Assembly (NCBI RefSeq): GCF_000298295.1
Contig: NZ_AMGM01000005.1
Span: 58,973-122,972 of the forward strand
Direction: 5' to 3'
DNA: 64,000 bases
Source of the DNA: Cecembia lonarensis LW9
Lineage (GTDB): Bacteria > Bacteroidota > Bacteroidia > Cytophagales > Cyclobacteriaceae
Below are positions 53,048 through 61,608 of this stretch, piece after piece. Position numbers and translations under genes: made by a program. Positions within the stretch are counted from its first letter, which is position 1, and every line of letters starts with the position of its first letter. The notes under the pieces are model-generated. The model was not told the origin of the DNA and did no database searches. It worked only from the letters and a program-made list of their open reading frames with translations.

Positions 53048-55741
53048 CTATCTGGACAGCAAAGTAAGTTTCTTCATAGACCAGGCATGATCTGCTTTAG
53101 TCTCAGCTTCTATTTTTAGAAATGATGATTTACCAGTCGGTTTCCATGCCACCGTATTGAGCCCAGGAACCCCTTTAGCTAGGGCTACTTTGGTCCAGGA
53201 TTTCCCATCATCAGAAACTGAAACAGAAAAATGCTCTGGAAATTCATCCTTTCCGGAATCAAAATGAACTTCAGTTAATAGTTGTGGATTTGGGAGTTGT
53301 ACCATAAACCACATCCCAGGCTCTTGGACAGTTTCTGTTTTCCATCCCTTGTAGGAGAAAGCGTAGCCTGGGTCCTTTACCGACCCTACACCCTGCCATG
53401 CCGTGCTGCTTGCTGTTACTTTCCAATTGTCCTGAAAAGTCAAGGCCTTAGGAATTTCTCCCACCAGTTCATCAAAGGTGTACACAGCATTTCTCAATTC
53501 CGTCTCTTTTCTGATTTTTCCCACATAGTCCGGTCTAATGAAAGTTCCGGTGTTCCCAAAATCATTCCGGATGTAGGAGAGTACAGAGGCAATATACGCA
53601 TCATCATTGCCATTCATGGGAATCATAATACCTTCATACTCTTGCGCATCTAAAGTGCCTTGCAAGCCGTGCAGCATGACCTTGACCAAATATTCTGGAT
53701 GTCCGAGAATTCTTGGGGAACCCGAAAAGGCAGGGGCGATCAAACGGCCTTCTCCGGCAGGAGATCCCAAACCTTTTGGACCATGACAGGTGGAACAATA
53801 GCTGTCAAAAATGGATTTTCCCGCCACGTAAAGTACCAGCTCTTTTTCTTCAAATCTTTTGGAAGATGCTGCTTTGGCTTCTTCCAGCTTTTCTAACAAT
53901 TGACTGCCAATTACCTGAATACCTTGGGATGGGTTTTTCTTCATGGTATCCATGATCAGTTTTTCAACCTGCTCTATTTTCAACACATGGGCACTGAGCA
54001 ATGCCTGTATGGCCACTTCGGGGTTGCTGTCAGCAACAGCTGTGGAATAAATTTTTGCTAGCCCATTTTCTCCGTATTTAAAAAGGGTTTCAGCAGCCCG
54101 CAAACCTTGAATTCTTATCTTAGGATTGGGGTCTTGGGTAAATTTTTTAACCAGATCAGACTTCAGTTCCCCAAGCCCTTCAAGTGTCCATAAGGCGTGT
54201 ATTCTGGCCAATTCATTGGAAGAACTGCTGGCCATTTTAATTAAATCCGGTACGATGGTTTTGTCCTGATTGAGTATGATTGTCTGCTGTGCCATATCCC
54301 TCCACCAGCCATTGGGGTGTTCCAAGTGCTTTATCAGTTCCTGAGCTGACTCCTCATACATTCTAGGTTTTGTGGTATTTCTAGGCATCCCCTCATAGGA
54401 TAGCCTCCAAATTCTACCATTTCCTACGATGTCATCCAATTGGTATTGTTGGATTTTGGTTCTGAGATAGCTTCCTTCCTGTGTCCAATTTCCCTGTTGA
54501 ATGATTCCTCTATACATATCCACAATATATAGTGTGCCATCCGGTGCAGTAGCCATATCCACAGGCCTGAACAAGGGATCGGTAGATTGAATAAATTCAG
54601 AGCCTTCGCTGATATATTTATTTTGAAGGTAGGACAAGCCATCCACTTTTTCAGTTACTACCCTTCTTACCATTCTACCAACAGGCTCTCCGTAGATATA
54701 ATCACCAATCAAGTCTTTGGGTAAGCGGTCTCCTCTGAACACATCATTCCCTGCAGCTCCTGTGACATTAGAGAGGGAACCATCAGGTTTTGCCTCTTGC
54801 ATGCCGGGTTGAAAATCAGCCAATTGCACTAAGCTATAGGGAACCCGAAAACCCTCTTTCAGTGCGTCTTTGACCTGAAAATTGCCATAAACGATGGGAA
54901 ACTGGAAACCTTGAGGTACACCACCCGCACCATCTTGGAAAAACACTGTGCCATAATTGTCTTGGGTGACACCCCATTGACCCCAGGGATTTCCACTTTC
55001 TTCCTGAATGACACCTGAGGGGGTCCAGCGAATCCGCTTGTTGTTATAAGTACTGTACATCCAATTGTCCAAGGCCCAAGTGAGGAAACTGGTTTGGTGC
55101 TCCACATTTCCGGATCTTCCAAGACCTGAAGCAAACAGCTCCTTCTTATCTGCCTTTCCATCACCATTGGTGTCTGTATACCGATAGACATGGTCTTCAT
55201 TGGATTCCATGGATAAAATACTGTTTGGCCCAAATGGGACCACATACCGGGGAAATACCAAGTTGTCTAAGAATACCGTACCTGTTTCATAGATGCCGTC
55301 ACCATCCAAATCTTCCCACCGGGAAATCCTTGAAGTGGGCAGTAACTCCCCTGTAGCATCCAAATCCTGCATATAAGTCCGGAGTTCAAGCACATACATT
55401 CGCCCATTTCCGTCAAACCTAATCGCAGCAGGTTCCCTAATTTGTGGTTCGGAGAGTATAGGCGTTATGGTATATCCTGGTTTAAGTACAAAAGATTTTC
55501 TTTGCTCATTGGCTGAAACAGGAACAATGGGAGCCTTAGGACTTAAATCGATGCCCTTCCAAATATTTGATTCCAGATCAGCACCCTCTGGAATGCTGAT
55601 AGATGGATAAGGTGCTTCAAGGCGTTTGGGATCCATCGATTCTGCAGGGGATATGTCAAAAGGAGACCGCTCAGGTGACTGGCAGGCAGATAAAATGCAC
55701 AGTGAAAACCCAAAGAAGATTGCTGCTTTTAAAGAGCTCAT
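53048..55741 (-). CDS. PVC-type heme-binding membrane-bound dehydrogenase lipoprotein with cytochrome c and F5/8-type domains
   Basis: 897 residues. Lipobox CILSAC. N-terminal half is a beta-propeller-like sugar-dehydrogenase region of the PVC-type/DUF7133 family (VLKPGYTITPILSEPQIREP, FDGNGRMYVLELRTYMQ, WEDLDGDGIYETGTVF, MATAPDGTLYIVDMYRGIIQ). HEAT-like repeats follow (ELARIHALWTLEGLGELKSD, NPKIRIQGLRAAETLFKYG). A single cytochrome c heme motif, YCSTCHGPKGLG, is at about residue 646. The C-terminal 100 residues look like an F5/8-type (discoidin) carbohydrate-binding domain (LTEVHFDSGKDEFPEHFSVS). The design suggests oxidation of a sugar at the cell surface with electrons passed by cytochrome c. 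Confidence 0.85.
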   Translation of the reverse strand: MSSLKAAIFFGFSLCILSACQSPERSPFDISPAESMDPKRLEAPYPSISIPEGADLESNIWKGIDLSPKAPIVPVSANEQRKSFVLKPGYTITPILSEPQIREPAAIRFDGNGRMYVLELRTYMQDLDATGELLPTSRISRWEDLDGDGIYETGTVFLDNLVFPRYVVPFGPNSILSMESNEDHVYRYTDTNGDGKADKKELFASGLGRSGNVEHQTSFLTWALDNWMYSTYNNKRIRWTPSGVIQEESGNPWGQWGVTQDNYGTVFFQDGAGGVPQGFQFPIVYGNFQVKDALKEGFRVPYSLVQLADFQPGMQEAKPDGSLSNVTGAAGNDVFRGDRLPKDLIGDYIYGEPVGRMVRRVVTEKVDGLSYLQNKYISEGSEFIQSTDPLFRPVDMATAPDGTLYIVDMYRGIIQQGNWTQEGSYLRTKIQQYQLDDIVGNGRIWRLSYEGMPRNTTKPRMYEESAQELIKHLEHPNGWWRDMAQQTIILNQDKTIVPDLIKMASSSSNELARIHALWTLEGLGELKSDLVKKFTQDPNPKIRIQGLRAAETLFKYGENGLAKIYSTAVADSNPEVAIQALLSAHVLKIEQVEKLIMDTMKKNPSQGIQVIGSQLLEKLEEAKAASSKRFEEKELVLYVAGKSIFDSYCSTCHGPKGLGSPAGEGRLIAPAFSGSPRILGHPEYLVKVMLHGLQGTLDAQEYEGIMIPMNGNDDAYIASVLSYIRNDFGNTGTFIRPDYVGKIRKETELRNAVYTFDELVGEIPKALTFQDNWKVTASSTAWQGVGSVKDPGYAFSYKGWKTETVQEPGMWFMVQLPNPQLLTEVHFDSGKDEFPEHFSVSVSDDGKSWTKVALAKGVPGLNTVAWKPTGKSSFLKIEAETKADHAWSMKKLTLLSR

Positions 55742-55824
55742 AATGATGGAAATTATTTTAATCCAAGGAAGTTATTATTGAAATCATAGAGAGAAGCCTC
55801 GACATGTAGGTAGCACCTATTATG

Positions 55825-55854
55825 AATAATGACCAACAGAACCTGTTGATTATT
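55825..55854. promoter_or_regulatory. Interrupted palindrome in the divergent cytochrome-chitinase spacer
   Basis: CAACAG (55834-55839) and CTGTTG (55843-55848) with a three-base centre, flanked by AATAAT and ATTATT with a three-base bulge (GAC) on one side. It lies in the 229-base region between the two divergent genes, about 120 bases before the GH18 start. An operator is possible; no regulator is in the window. Confidence 0.35.
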
Positions 55855-55970
55855 AAAACTAATTAAGCTGATGTCTCAAATGTTAAAAATATTGGTTTTT
55901 TCGATATTTTATATTTTTTTTAAAAAGTATTTATAATTATATCAAAATTTTAAATAAGAAAATCGTCGCT

Positions 55971-57164
55971 ATGTCTTCAAAAATACAATACCTTGTTCTG
56001 GCTTTCATAGGTTATATTTTTTTGACTGCATGTAATCCACAACCTGCAGCAGATCGGTCAAAACCGGTCATTATGGCCTATTATGTAGCAGAAAGGGATT
56101 ATCAGCCAGAGAAAATTCCAGTTGAAAAACTCAGTCATATCATTTATTCCTTTACTGTAGTAATTGATGGTGAGATGAAATTTAGAAATCCTGATGAGGC
56201 AGGCCCGAAGTTGGAGGCATTGGTCAGGCAGAAGTCAAGAAATCCAAATTTGAAGGTAATGATTGCCTGTGGAGGCTGGGGTGCAGACGGATTTTCAGAT
56301 ATGGCCCTTACGGAAGAGGGTAGGGCAAAATTCATCGAAAGTGCCAGGAGTTTTATAGCGCAATATGAATTGGATGGCATGGATATGGACTGGGAATACC
56401 CCGGAATTTCTGGAGCAGGTACGATGGCCAGACCAGAAGATACAGAGAATTTCACTGCTTTGATGAAAGGACTTAGGGAGATGTTGGATGCTTTCGATAG
56501 TCCAAAAATCCTGACCTTTGCTTCCGCGGGTTGGAAAAGGTATTATGATTTTATCGAAGTGGACGAAGTCATGAAATATGCAGATTATATGAATGTGATG
56601 ACTTATGACCAAGTTTCCGGGGAATCCATTTATACGGGGCACCATACACCCCTAGGGCATGTGGCCAATCAGGACATTGAGGGTACTCCCTTTCAAGCCC
56701 ATCTGGATAGCCTCTATGCGGCTGGTGCTGCTCCTGACAATGATCCTGAATCTGTTGAAAAAATTGTAGACTTTCTTATCAATATAGGTGTAAATCCTGC
56801 TCAAATTGTAATTGGATCGGCATTTTATGGTAGGGTCTGGAAAGGAGTTCCGCCTGCCAACCAAGGTTTGTATCAGCGGAGCAGGGATATCCACATCGGT
56901 TGGTTAGGCTATCAGCAGATCCGCGATCGATATGAAACTGACAGCAGTTTTGTGAGGCATTGGGATGAAAAAGCCAAAGCCCCCTTTATGTATGAGGCAA
57001 AAGATAGCTTATTGGTTTCCTATGATGATACGGTTTCTGTGGCATTGAAAACCCGATATGCCATCGATAATCAATTGGGGGGAATTATGTTTTGGCAATT
57101 AGGCAACGATACCAAAGAACCAGGTAGTCTTTTGGATGCTATATATAAAGAAGCCCAAAAATAG
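55971..57164 (+). CDS. Glycoside hydrolase family 18 chitinase-like lipoprotein
   Basis: Cleaves beta-1,4-N-acetylglucosamine chains or chitobiose cores. 397 residues. Lipobox YIFLTAC; then IMAYYVAERDYQPEKIPVEK, the conserved KVMIACGGWGADGFSDMAL, and the catalytic DGMDMDWEYPG (DxxDxDxE, Glu as acid/base). Further down are VMTYDQVSG with Tyr of the active site, IVIGSAFYGRVWKGVP and GGIMFWQLGNDTKEPG, as in bacterial GH18 chitinases of the ChiA/ChiD type. No chitin-binding module is seen. It is near a SusCD system, an FG-GAP scaffold and a GH130 enzyme. Confidence 0.93.
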   Translation: MSSKIQYLVLAFIGYIFLTACNPQPAADRSKPVIMAYYVAERDYQPEKIPVEKLSHIIYSFTVVIDGEMKFRNPDEAGPKLEALVRQKSRNPNLKVMIACGGWGADGFSDMALTEEGRAKFIESARSFIAQYELDGMDMDWEYPGISGAGTMARPEDTENFTALMKGLREMLDAFDSPKILTFASAGWKRYYDFIEVDEVMKYADYMNVMTYDQVSGESIYTGHHTPLGHVANQDIEGTPFQAHLDSLYAAGAAPDNDPESVEKIVDFLINIGVNPAQIVIGSAFYGRVWKGVPPANQGLYQRSRDIHIGWLGYQQIRDRYETDSSFVRHWDEKAKAPFMYEAKDSLLVSYDDTVSVALKTRYAIDNQLGGIMFWQLGNDTKEPGSLLDAIYKEAQK

Positions 57165-57168
57165 GTTC

Positions 57169-57215
57169 TTGCCATTCCAGAAACGAGATTTCAAATTTCT
57201 TTTCTGGAATGGCAA
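57169..57215. terminator. Bidirectional hairpin terminator after the chitinase
   Basis: TTGCCATTCCAGAAA and TTTCTGGAATGGCAA form a perfect 15-base stem with a 17-base loop between the convergent GH18 and gluconate-dehydrogenase-subunit genes. T-rich tracts are weak on both sides, but the position fits a shared terminator. Confidence 0.7.
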
Positions 57216-57268
57216 AAGAACTTTAGGGGGAGTTCTACATTCAAAATTTTTACGCTTCCGATTCGCTT

Positions 57269-57862
57269 CTACTCGGTCCAGGACTTTCCTACATCGCTGT
57301 AGTCAATGCAGCCTTTGAAAGGGCCTGGAACAGGATCGTAGGCCAGATATTCCGTACCGATTTGCTCCGAATGAAAGTAGCCCAGCAAGGCTAGTTCTTT
57401 CATCATCCGGTAAAAAGGAAATTCATTTCCTTCAGCAAAGTTATACGCCCAAAGGGCTCCCGGTAGCGGTCCGGATTTTTCTTCAAAATCCCTGATGACC
57501 TCATCTTTTTTGCCATCCTCCAATTTGACAAAGTCTTTCCCTTGCATGGATTTGGCTGTTGCATTGAAAGCTTCCAAACCTGCGGTAAATCCTTTTTGGA
57601 TTTTTTCAGGAAAGGCAGAAACAAGGATTTTGTCAATAAATTCATCGGTTCCCACATCCAGTGCTCCAGGCGTATCCGTACGGGGAAGAATTCTATCTAC
57701 TAAGGCAGCGAGTATTTTAGCCTGATCCTGAGTAAGGATTTGTGGTGTCCAGGAAAGTTTTTCTCCTGTTCCACAGGATTGCATCAGAGCTGTTACCGTA
57801 GAACCGGTAATCGCATAACCCAATATCATAGCACTGCTTTTTAAAGCGTCTCTTCTGTTCAT
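57269..57862 (-). CDS. Gluconate 2-dehydrogenase subunit 3-like protein
   Basis: 197-residue exported small subunit that assists the GMC flavoprotein encoded just upstream. N-terminal Tat-like signal (NRRDALKSSAMILG) with a possible Cys anchor in VTALMQSC. Core: TQDQAKILAALVDRILPRTD, TPGALDVGTDEFIDKILVSA, and a final YLAYDPVPGPFKGCIDY, as in the Gluconate_2-dh3 family (DUF1612-like small subunits). Together with the GMC protein it would form an envelope sugar dehydrogenase complex. The two genes are 11 bases apart on the minus strand. Confidence 0.9.
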   Translation of the reverse strand: MNRRDALKSSAMILGYAITGSTVTALMQSCGTGEKLSWTPQILTQDQAKILAALVDRILPRTDTPGALDVGTDEFIDKILVSAFPEKIQKGFTAGLEAFNATAKSMQGKDFVKLEDGKKDEVIRDFEEKSGPLPGALWAYNFAEGNEFPFYRMMKELALLGYFHSEQIGTEYLAYDPVPGPFKGCIDYSDVGKSWTE

Positions 57863-57873
57863 GGTTCTAAGAT

Positions 57874-59580
57874 TTAAAGGTTTCTACGGTTTATTTCTTT
57901 CATGGCATGGTCTACCGCTCTTGCGGTCAAAGCCATGTAGGTAATCGAAGGGTTTTGGGTACCTGAAGAGGTCATGCAGGCCCCATCTGTTACAAAGACA
58001 TTTTTCACAGCATGCACCTGATTGAAAGCATTGAGCACCGAATTTTTTGGATCACGCCCCATCCTGGCAGTACCCATTTCATGCACACCAATCCCCAAAG
58101 CTCCTCCACCGTCATAGGTTTGTACATTTTGCAAACCTGCAGCTTCCAGCATTTCTGCAGCATCAGACATGATGTACGGTCGCATATTGCGTTCATTTTC
58201 TTTGTATCCCGCATCAAAAACCATCTTAGGAATATCCCATTCGTCTTTTTCTGTGGCATGTAGGTACATCCTGTTTTCATGATAGGGAAGGACTTCTCCG
58301 AATCCACCTATCCTAAATGACCAGTCTCCTGCCTGCATCAACCCGTCTTTAAAGTCAGCACCGAAATCCTTACTAGCAGCTCCTCTCCCCCAATTGCTGC
58401 GGGTAGCCCCGCCTTGGTAACCATAGCCTCGAAGGAAGGCATCGGTTTTGGTTTGCTCATTGATGTTACGGAATCGAGGGATGTATATGCCATTGGGCCT
58501 ACGACCTTTGTAATATTTATCTTCCATACCTTCAAAAGTACCCATAGCACCCAATCGATAATGATGGTCCATGATATTATGGCCCAACTCTCCTGAGTCA
58601 TTTCCCAAACCATTTGGAAACCTATCGGAGGTGGAATTCAGCATAATGGCAGCTGTCGCCGGCGCAGAGGCATTCAGGAAAATGATACGGGCATAGTATT
58701 CAATCATCTCTTTACTTTCCCGATCTACCACCCTAACACCCGTGGCTTTCCCACTTTGAGCATCGTAAATCACAGAATGTACCACCGAATTCGGCCTCAG
58801 CGTAAGATTCCCTGTTTTGGCAGCATCTGGTAAGGTGACAGAAATAGAACTGAAGTAGGCTCCATAAGGACAGCCCCTATGGCAGCGGTTTCTGGATTGG
58901 CAGGCCCCTCTTCCATTGTGTTCTACAGTCAGGTTGGCCACCCTACCTATGGTCATGTAACGGAAAGGAAATTTAGACTCTATTTCTTTCTTGACATGTT
59001 TTTCCAGACAGTTCATTTCCATAGGAGGTAAAAATTGTCCATCAGGAAGATGACTTAGCCCCATTTTTTCACCTGAAACCCCAACATACCGTTCTGCATA
59101 ATCATACCAAGGAGCAATGTCCCTGTATCGGATTGGCCAATCAATGCCTATGCCTTCCTTAGCATTGGCTTCAAAATCAAGATCAGACCAACGATAGCAT
59201 TGCCTGCCCCAAAGCAAAGAACGGCCTCCGGTAACATCCGCGCGGATCCAATCAAACTGCTGCTCCTCGATATAAGGATCTGCTTTGTCATTGTGGTAAA
59301 AATGCTTGTTGTCTTCATTGACAAACCCTGAACGGGCTTGTACATAGAAATCCTCCCGCTCGGAATGGGTCAGTTTTCCCCGGTTTTCAAAATCCCAAGG
59401 ATCCATGTTCATGGTAGGATAATCCTGAATGTGGGTGACTAATCGGCCTCGCTCCAGCACTAAGGTTTTCAAACCTTTTTGACAGAGTTCCTTGGCGGCA
59501 AATCCTCCGGAAATCCCTGAACCGACCACAATGGCATCATAGGTGTTTTCTGCCACTGCTTTGATATTGAGGTTACTCAT
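57874..59580 (-). CDS. GMC-family FAD sugar/alcohol oxidoreductase (gluconate 2-dehydrogenase large subunit type)
   Basis: 568 residues. Rossmann FAD motif YDAIVVGSGISGGFAAKEL at the N-terminus, TGGRSLLWGRQCYRWSDLDF, a Cys-rich segment GACQSRNRCHRGCPYGAYF that is typical of the gluconate/2-keto-acid dehydrogenase clade, and the GMC C-terminal motif HEMGTARMG, then NVFVTDGACMTSSGTQNPSI. The catalytic His region HEMG is intact. No signal peptide; export with the Tat-dependent small subunit as a hitch-hiker is known for this class. Expected to oxidise a sugar or sugar acid, passing electrons to a cytochrome such as the one at 53048. Confidence 0.92.
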   Translation of the reverse strand: MSNLNIKAVAENTYDAIVVGSGISGGFAAKELCQKGLKTLVLERGRLVTHIQDYPTMNMDPWDFENRGKLTHSEREDFYVQARSGFVNEDNKHFYHNDKADPYIEEQQFDWIRADVTGGRSLLWGRQCYRWSDLDFEANAKEGIGIDWPIRYRDIAPWYDYAERYVGVSGEKMGLSHLPDGQFLPPMEMNCLEKHVKKEIESKFPFRYMTIGRVANLTVEHNGRGACQSRNRCHRGCPYGAYFSSISVTLPDAAKTGNLTLRPNSVVHSVIYDAQSGKATGVRVVDRESKEMIEYYARIIFLNASAPATAAIMLNSTSDRFPNGLGNDSGELGHNIMDHHYRLGAMGTFEGMEDKYYKGRRPNGIYIPRFRNINEQTKTDAFLRGYGYQGGATRSNWGRGAASKDFGADFKDGLMQAGDWSFRIGGFGEVLPYHENRMYLHATEKDEWDIPKMVFDAGYKENERNMRPYIMSDAAEMLEAAGLQNVQTYDGGGALGIGVHEMGTARMGRDPKNSVLNAFNQVHAVKNVFVTDGACMTSSGTQNPSITYMALTARAVDHAMKEINRRNL

Positions 59581-59706
59581 TGAAATTGGGTTTAATTAGG
59601 TTAATTGATGGTTTTGAACCTATAAGGTAATGAAAAACCCAATCCAAAAAAAGAGGAAAAGGATGGAGGGAATAAAGAAAATATGGCTTCTAGGAAGGTA
59701 TATAAT

Positions 59707-60447
59707 TTATTCCCTCGCTGCCCCTCCATCAATGACCAGGCAATTCCCATTCACGTATCTTGCCTCATCGGAAGCCAGGTAAAGGTACCCATAGGCAATA
59801 TCCATCGGTGCTCCCCAAAAACCTAACGGAATTAAGGGGAGCATCTGTTGCTTCACTTGCTCTGGTATGGCATTGGTCATTTCAGTTTCAATAAAGCCAG
59901 GGGCAACGCTGTTGCAGGTGATGCCATATTTGCCTAATTCGAGCGCCCAGACTTTCGTCATTCCGATAACCGCTGATTTTGTAGCCACATAATTGGTCTG
60001 TCCAAAATTCCCCCTCAATCCCACATTGGATGCTGCAGTAACTATTCTGCCATAGCGATTCTCTTTCATCACCTCTGAAACGGCTTGCGTGCAATTGAAT
60101 ACCCCTGTTTGATTGACATCAATGACCGCATTCCAATCCTCTATTGACATTTTGGCCAAGGTCTTGTCCCGGATAATGCCGGCATTGTTGATGAGAATAT
60201 CTATTCTTCCGAATTTTTCTTTAATATCCTCTACAGCTTGAAAAACTGCTTTGCGGTCTGCAACAGAAATTTTTCTGAATTCCACCTGGTGGCCTTTTTC
60301 TATTAGCTCCTCTGCCAACTCTCTGCCTTTTTCAGACATATCCCAAAGGCTGATTTTGGCGCCTTCATTGGCAAATAGACGGACAGTTGCTTCTCCTATT
60401 CCATTGGCTCCGCCAGTGATGATGGCAACTTTATTTTCTAAACGCAT
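59707..60447 (-). CDS. FabG-like short-chain dehydrogenase
   Basis: 246-residue SDR of the classical type. NAD(P)-binding VAIITGGANGIGEATVRLF, DILINNAGIIRD, catalytic Ser region VTAASNVGLRG, YVATKSAVIGMTK with Tyr-x3-Lys, and GLMNAP-like C-terminal VNGNCLVIDGGAARE. Most similar in pattern to FabG 3-oxoacyl-ACP reductases and to sugar or alcohol SDRs; the position between GMC and GH130 genes suggests a sugar-alcohol or ketone substrate rather than fatty acids. Start at ATG 60447 (MRLENKVAIITGG). Confidence 0.9.
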   Translation of the reverse strand: MRLENKVAIITGGANGIGEATVRLFANEGAKISLWDMSEKGRELAEELIEKGHQVEFRKISVADRKAVFQAVEDIKEKFGRIDILINNAGIIRDKTLAKMSIEDWNAVIDVNQTGVFNCTQAVSEVMKENRYGRIVTAASNVGLRGNFGQTNYVATKSAVIGMTKVWALELGKYGITCNSVAPGFIETEMTNAIPEQVKQQMLPLIPLGFWGAPMDIAYGYLYLASDEARYVNGNCLVIDGGAARE

Positions 60448-60478
60448 ATTGGTTTTATTTTCTGATTGAACTTAATGA

Positions 60479-61573
60479 TTATGGTTTCCAAATAACCACC
60501 CCGACCATGGAATCGGCAGTACCATAATACAAATACCATTGATTTTCGAAAAAAACCAATCCTTCTACGAATGTGGTACCATCCACATATTGTCCTGATT
60601 TTTCAAACGGGAGTTCTGGTTTTAGAAAAGGCTGATCTGTTCGGTCAAGTAATTTCCAAGGCTCTTCTTTGCTGAAAAGGGCCTGTCCTGCGGTATAAAG
60701 CCGGTTTCCTAAATCTTTTACCCCGATATGTTGCTGATTCCCTGCATTATACAACACCACTATTCCATCATCAGTCAATAAAGGCGGTGGTCCTGCTTCT
60801 ACCAACCAAGAATCAAAAAATCCTGGTCGGGGACTCAGTACGGGAGCAAGATTCCCATCGATGGTTTCTATGGGTTCCCAGTGGATGAGGTCATCCGAAG
60901 TGGCCAACCAGATATGGGGCACGCCAAAATACATCCAATATTTGCCATGTAGCTTGGCTGCCACCAGTTTACCATCCCTAAGTTCTGTCAATATAGCTCC
61001 TGATTTGGTTTCCTGATTGTGGTATTTTCCATCTCTAAAATCTTTGAAAATGGGGCCATGCTTTTCCCAATTTTTAAGGTCACGGGAAGTGGCGACTGCC
61101 AAGCGGGGATATTCCCTGTTCCACTGGGTATAAGTCAGCACATACATGCTATCAGCAGTTTCCACGATCCTTGGATCTTCTGTCCCTCCCGTCCACTCAA
61201 ACTCTTTTTGACTGTCGTGATCAGGGAAAAATATGGGTTCTGCAAGCCGATGATAAGTTTTCCCATCTTCTGAGATGGCCAAACCCAAGCGGGAGGTATG
61301 CCCTCCGATCTCCTTTTCGCCCAGTTTCTCTTCGGCCCGATAGAGCACATGGATTTTTCCATCCTTGACAATGGCCGCCGGATTGAAGGTAGCCATGGAC
61401 TCCCAAAAGACGGTTCTTCCACTCATGGGGTCATCCCAAGAAGTTTGATCCGTTGGAGAAATGATAGGTTTTGCATCAATCGGTCTCTCAAAAGGCCCCA
61501 TCATCCAAGGCTTATGTTGGGCTAAGGATGGTAGGCTAAGAATAAAGAGTAGGGCAGTTAGGGTTTTATTCAT
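60479..61573 (-). CDS. Glycoside hydrolase family 130 beta-mannoside phosphorylase/hydrolase, exported
   Basis: 364 residues with a Sec signal peptide (LLFILSLPSLAQ). Five-bladed propeller GH130 pattern: WESMATFNPAAIVKDGKIHV, RLGLAISEDGKTYHRL, the family signature GGTEDPRIV (Glu132, Asp133), VATSRDLKNWEKHG, FDSWLVEAGPPPLL and FFENQWYLYYGTADSMVGV. GH130 enzymes act on beta-mannosides: some are phosphorylases for mannosyl-GlcNAc or mannobiose, others are hydrolases. Export to the periplasm argues for the hydrolase type because free phosphate donors are mainly cytosolic. It lies 31 bases after the SDR. Confidence 0.85.
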   Translation of the reverse strand: MNKTLTALLFILSLPSLAQHKPWMMGPFERPIDAKPIISPTDQTSWDDPMSGRTVFWESMATFNPAAIVKDGKIHVLYRAEEKLGEKEIGGHTSRLGLAISEDGKTYHRLAEPIFFPDHDSQKEFEWTGGTEDPRIVETADSMYVLTYTQWNREYPRLAVATSRDLKNWEKHGPIFKDFRDGKYHNQETKSGAILTELRDGKLVAAKLHGKYWMYFGVPHIWLATSDDLIHWEPIETIDGNLAPVLSPRPGFFDSWLVEAGPPPLLTDDGIVVLYNAGNQQHIGVKDLGNRLYTAGQALFSKEEPWKLLDRTDQPFLKPELPFEKSGQYVDGTTFVEGLVFFENQWYLYYGTADSMVGVVIWKP

Positions 61574-61608
61574 TTGGATTTTCTCTTTTGATTGCTTTTA
61601 TGAAAATA

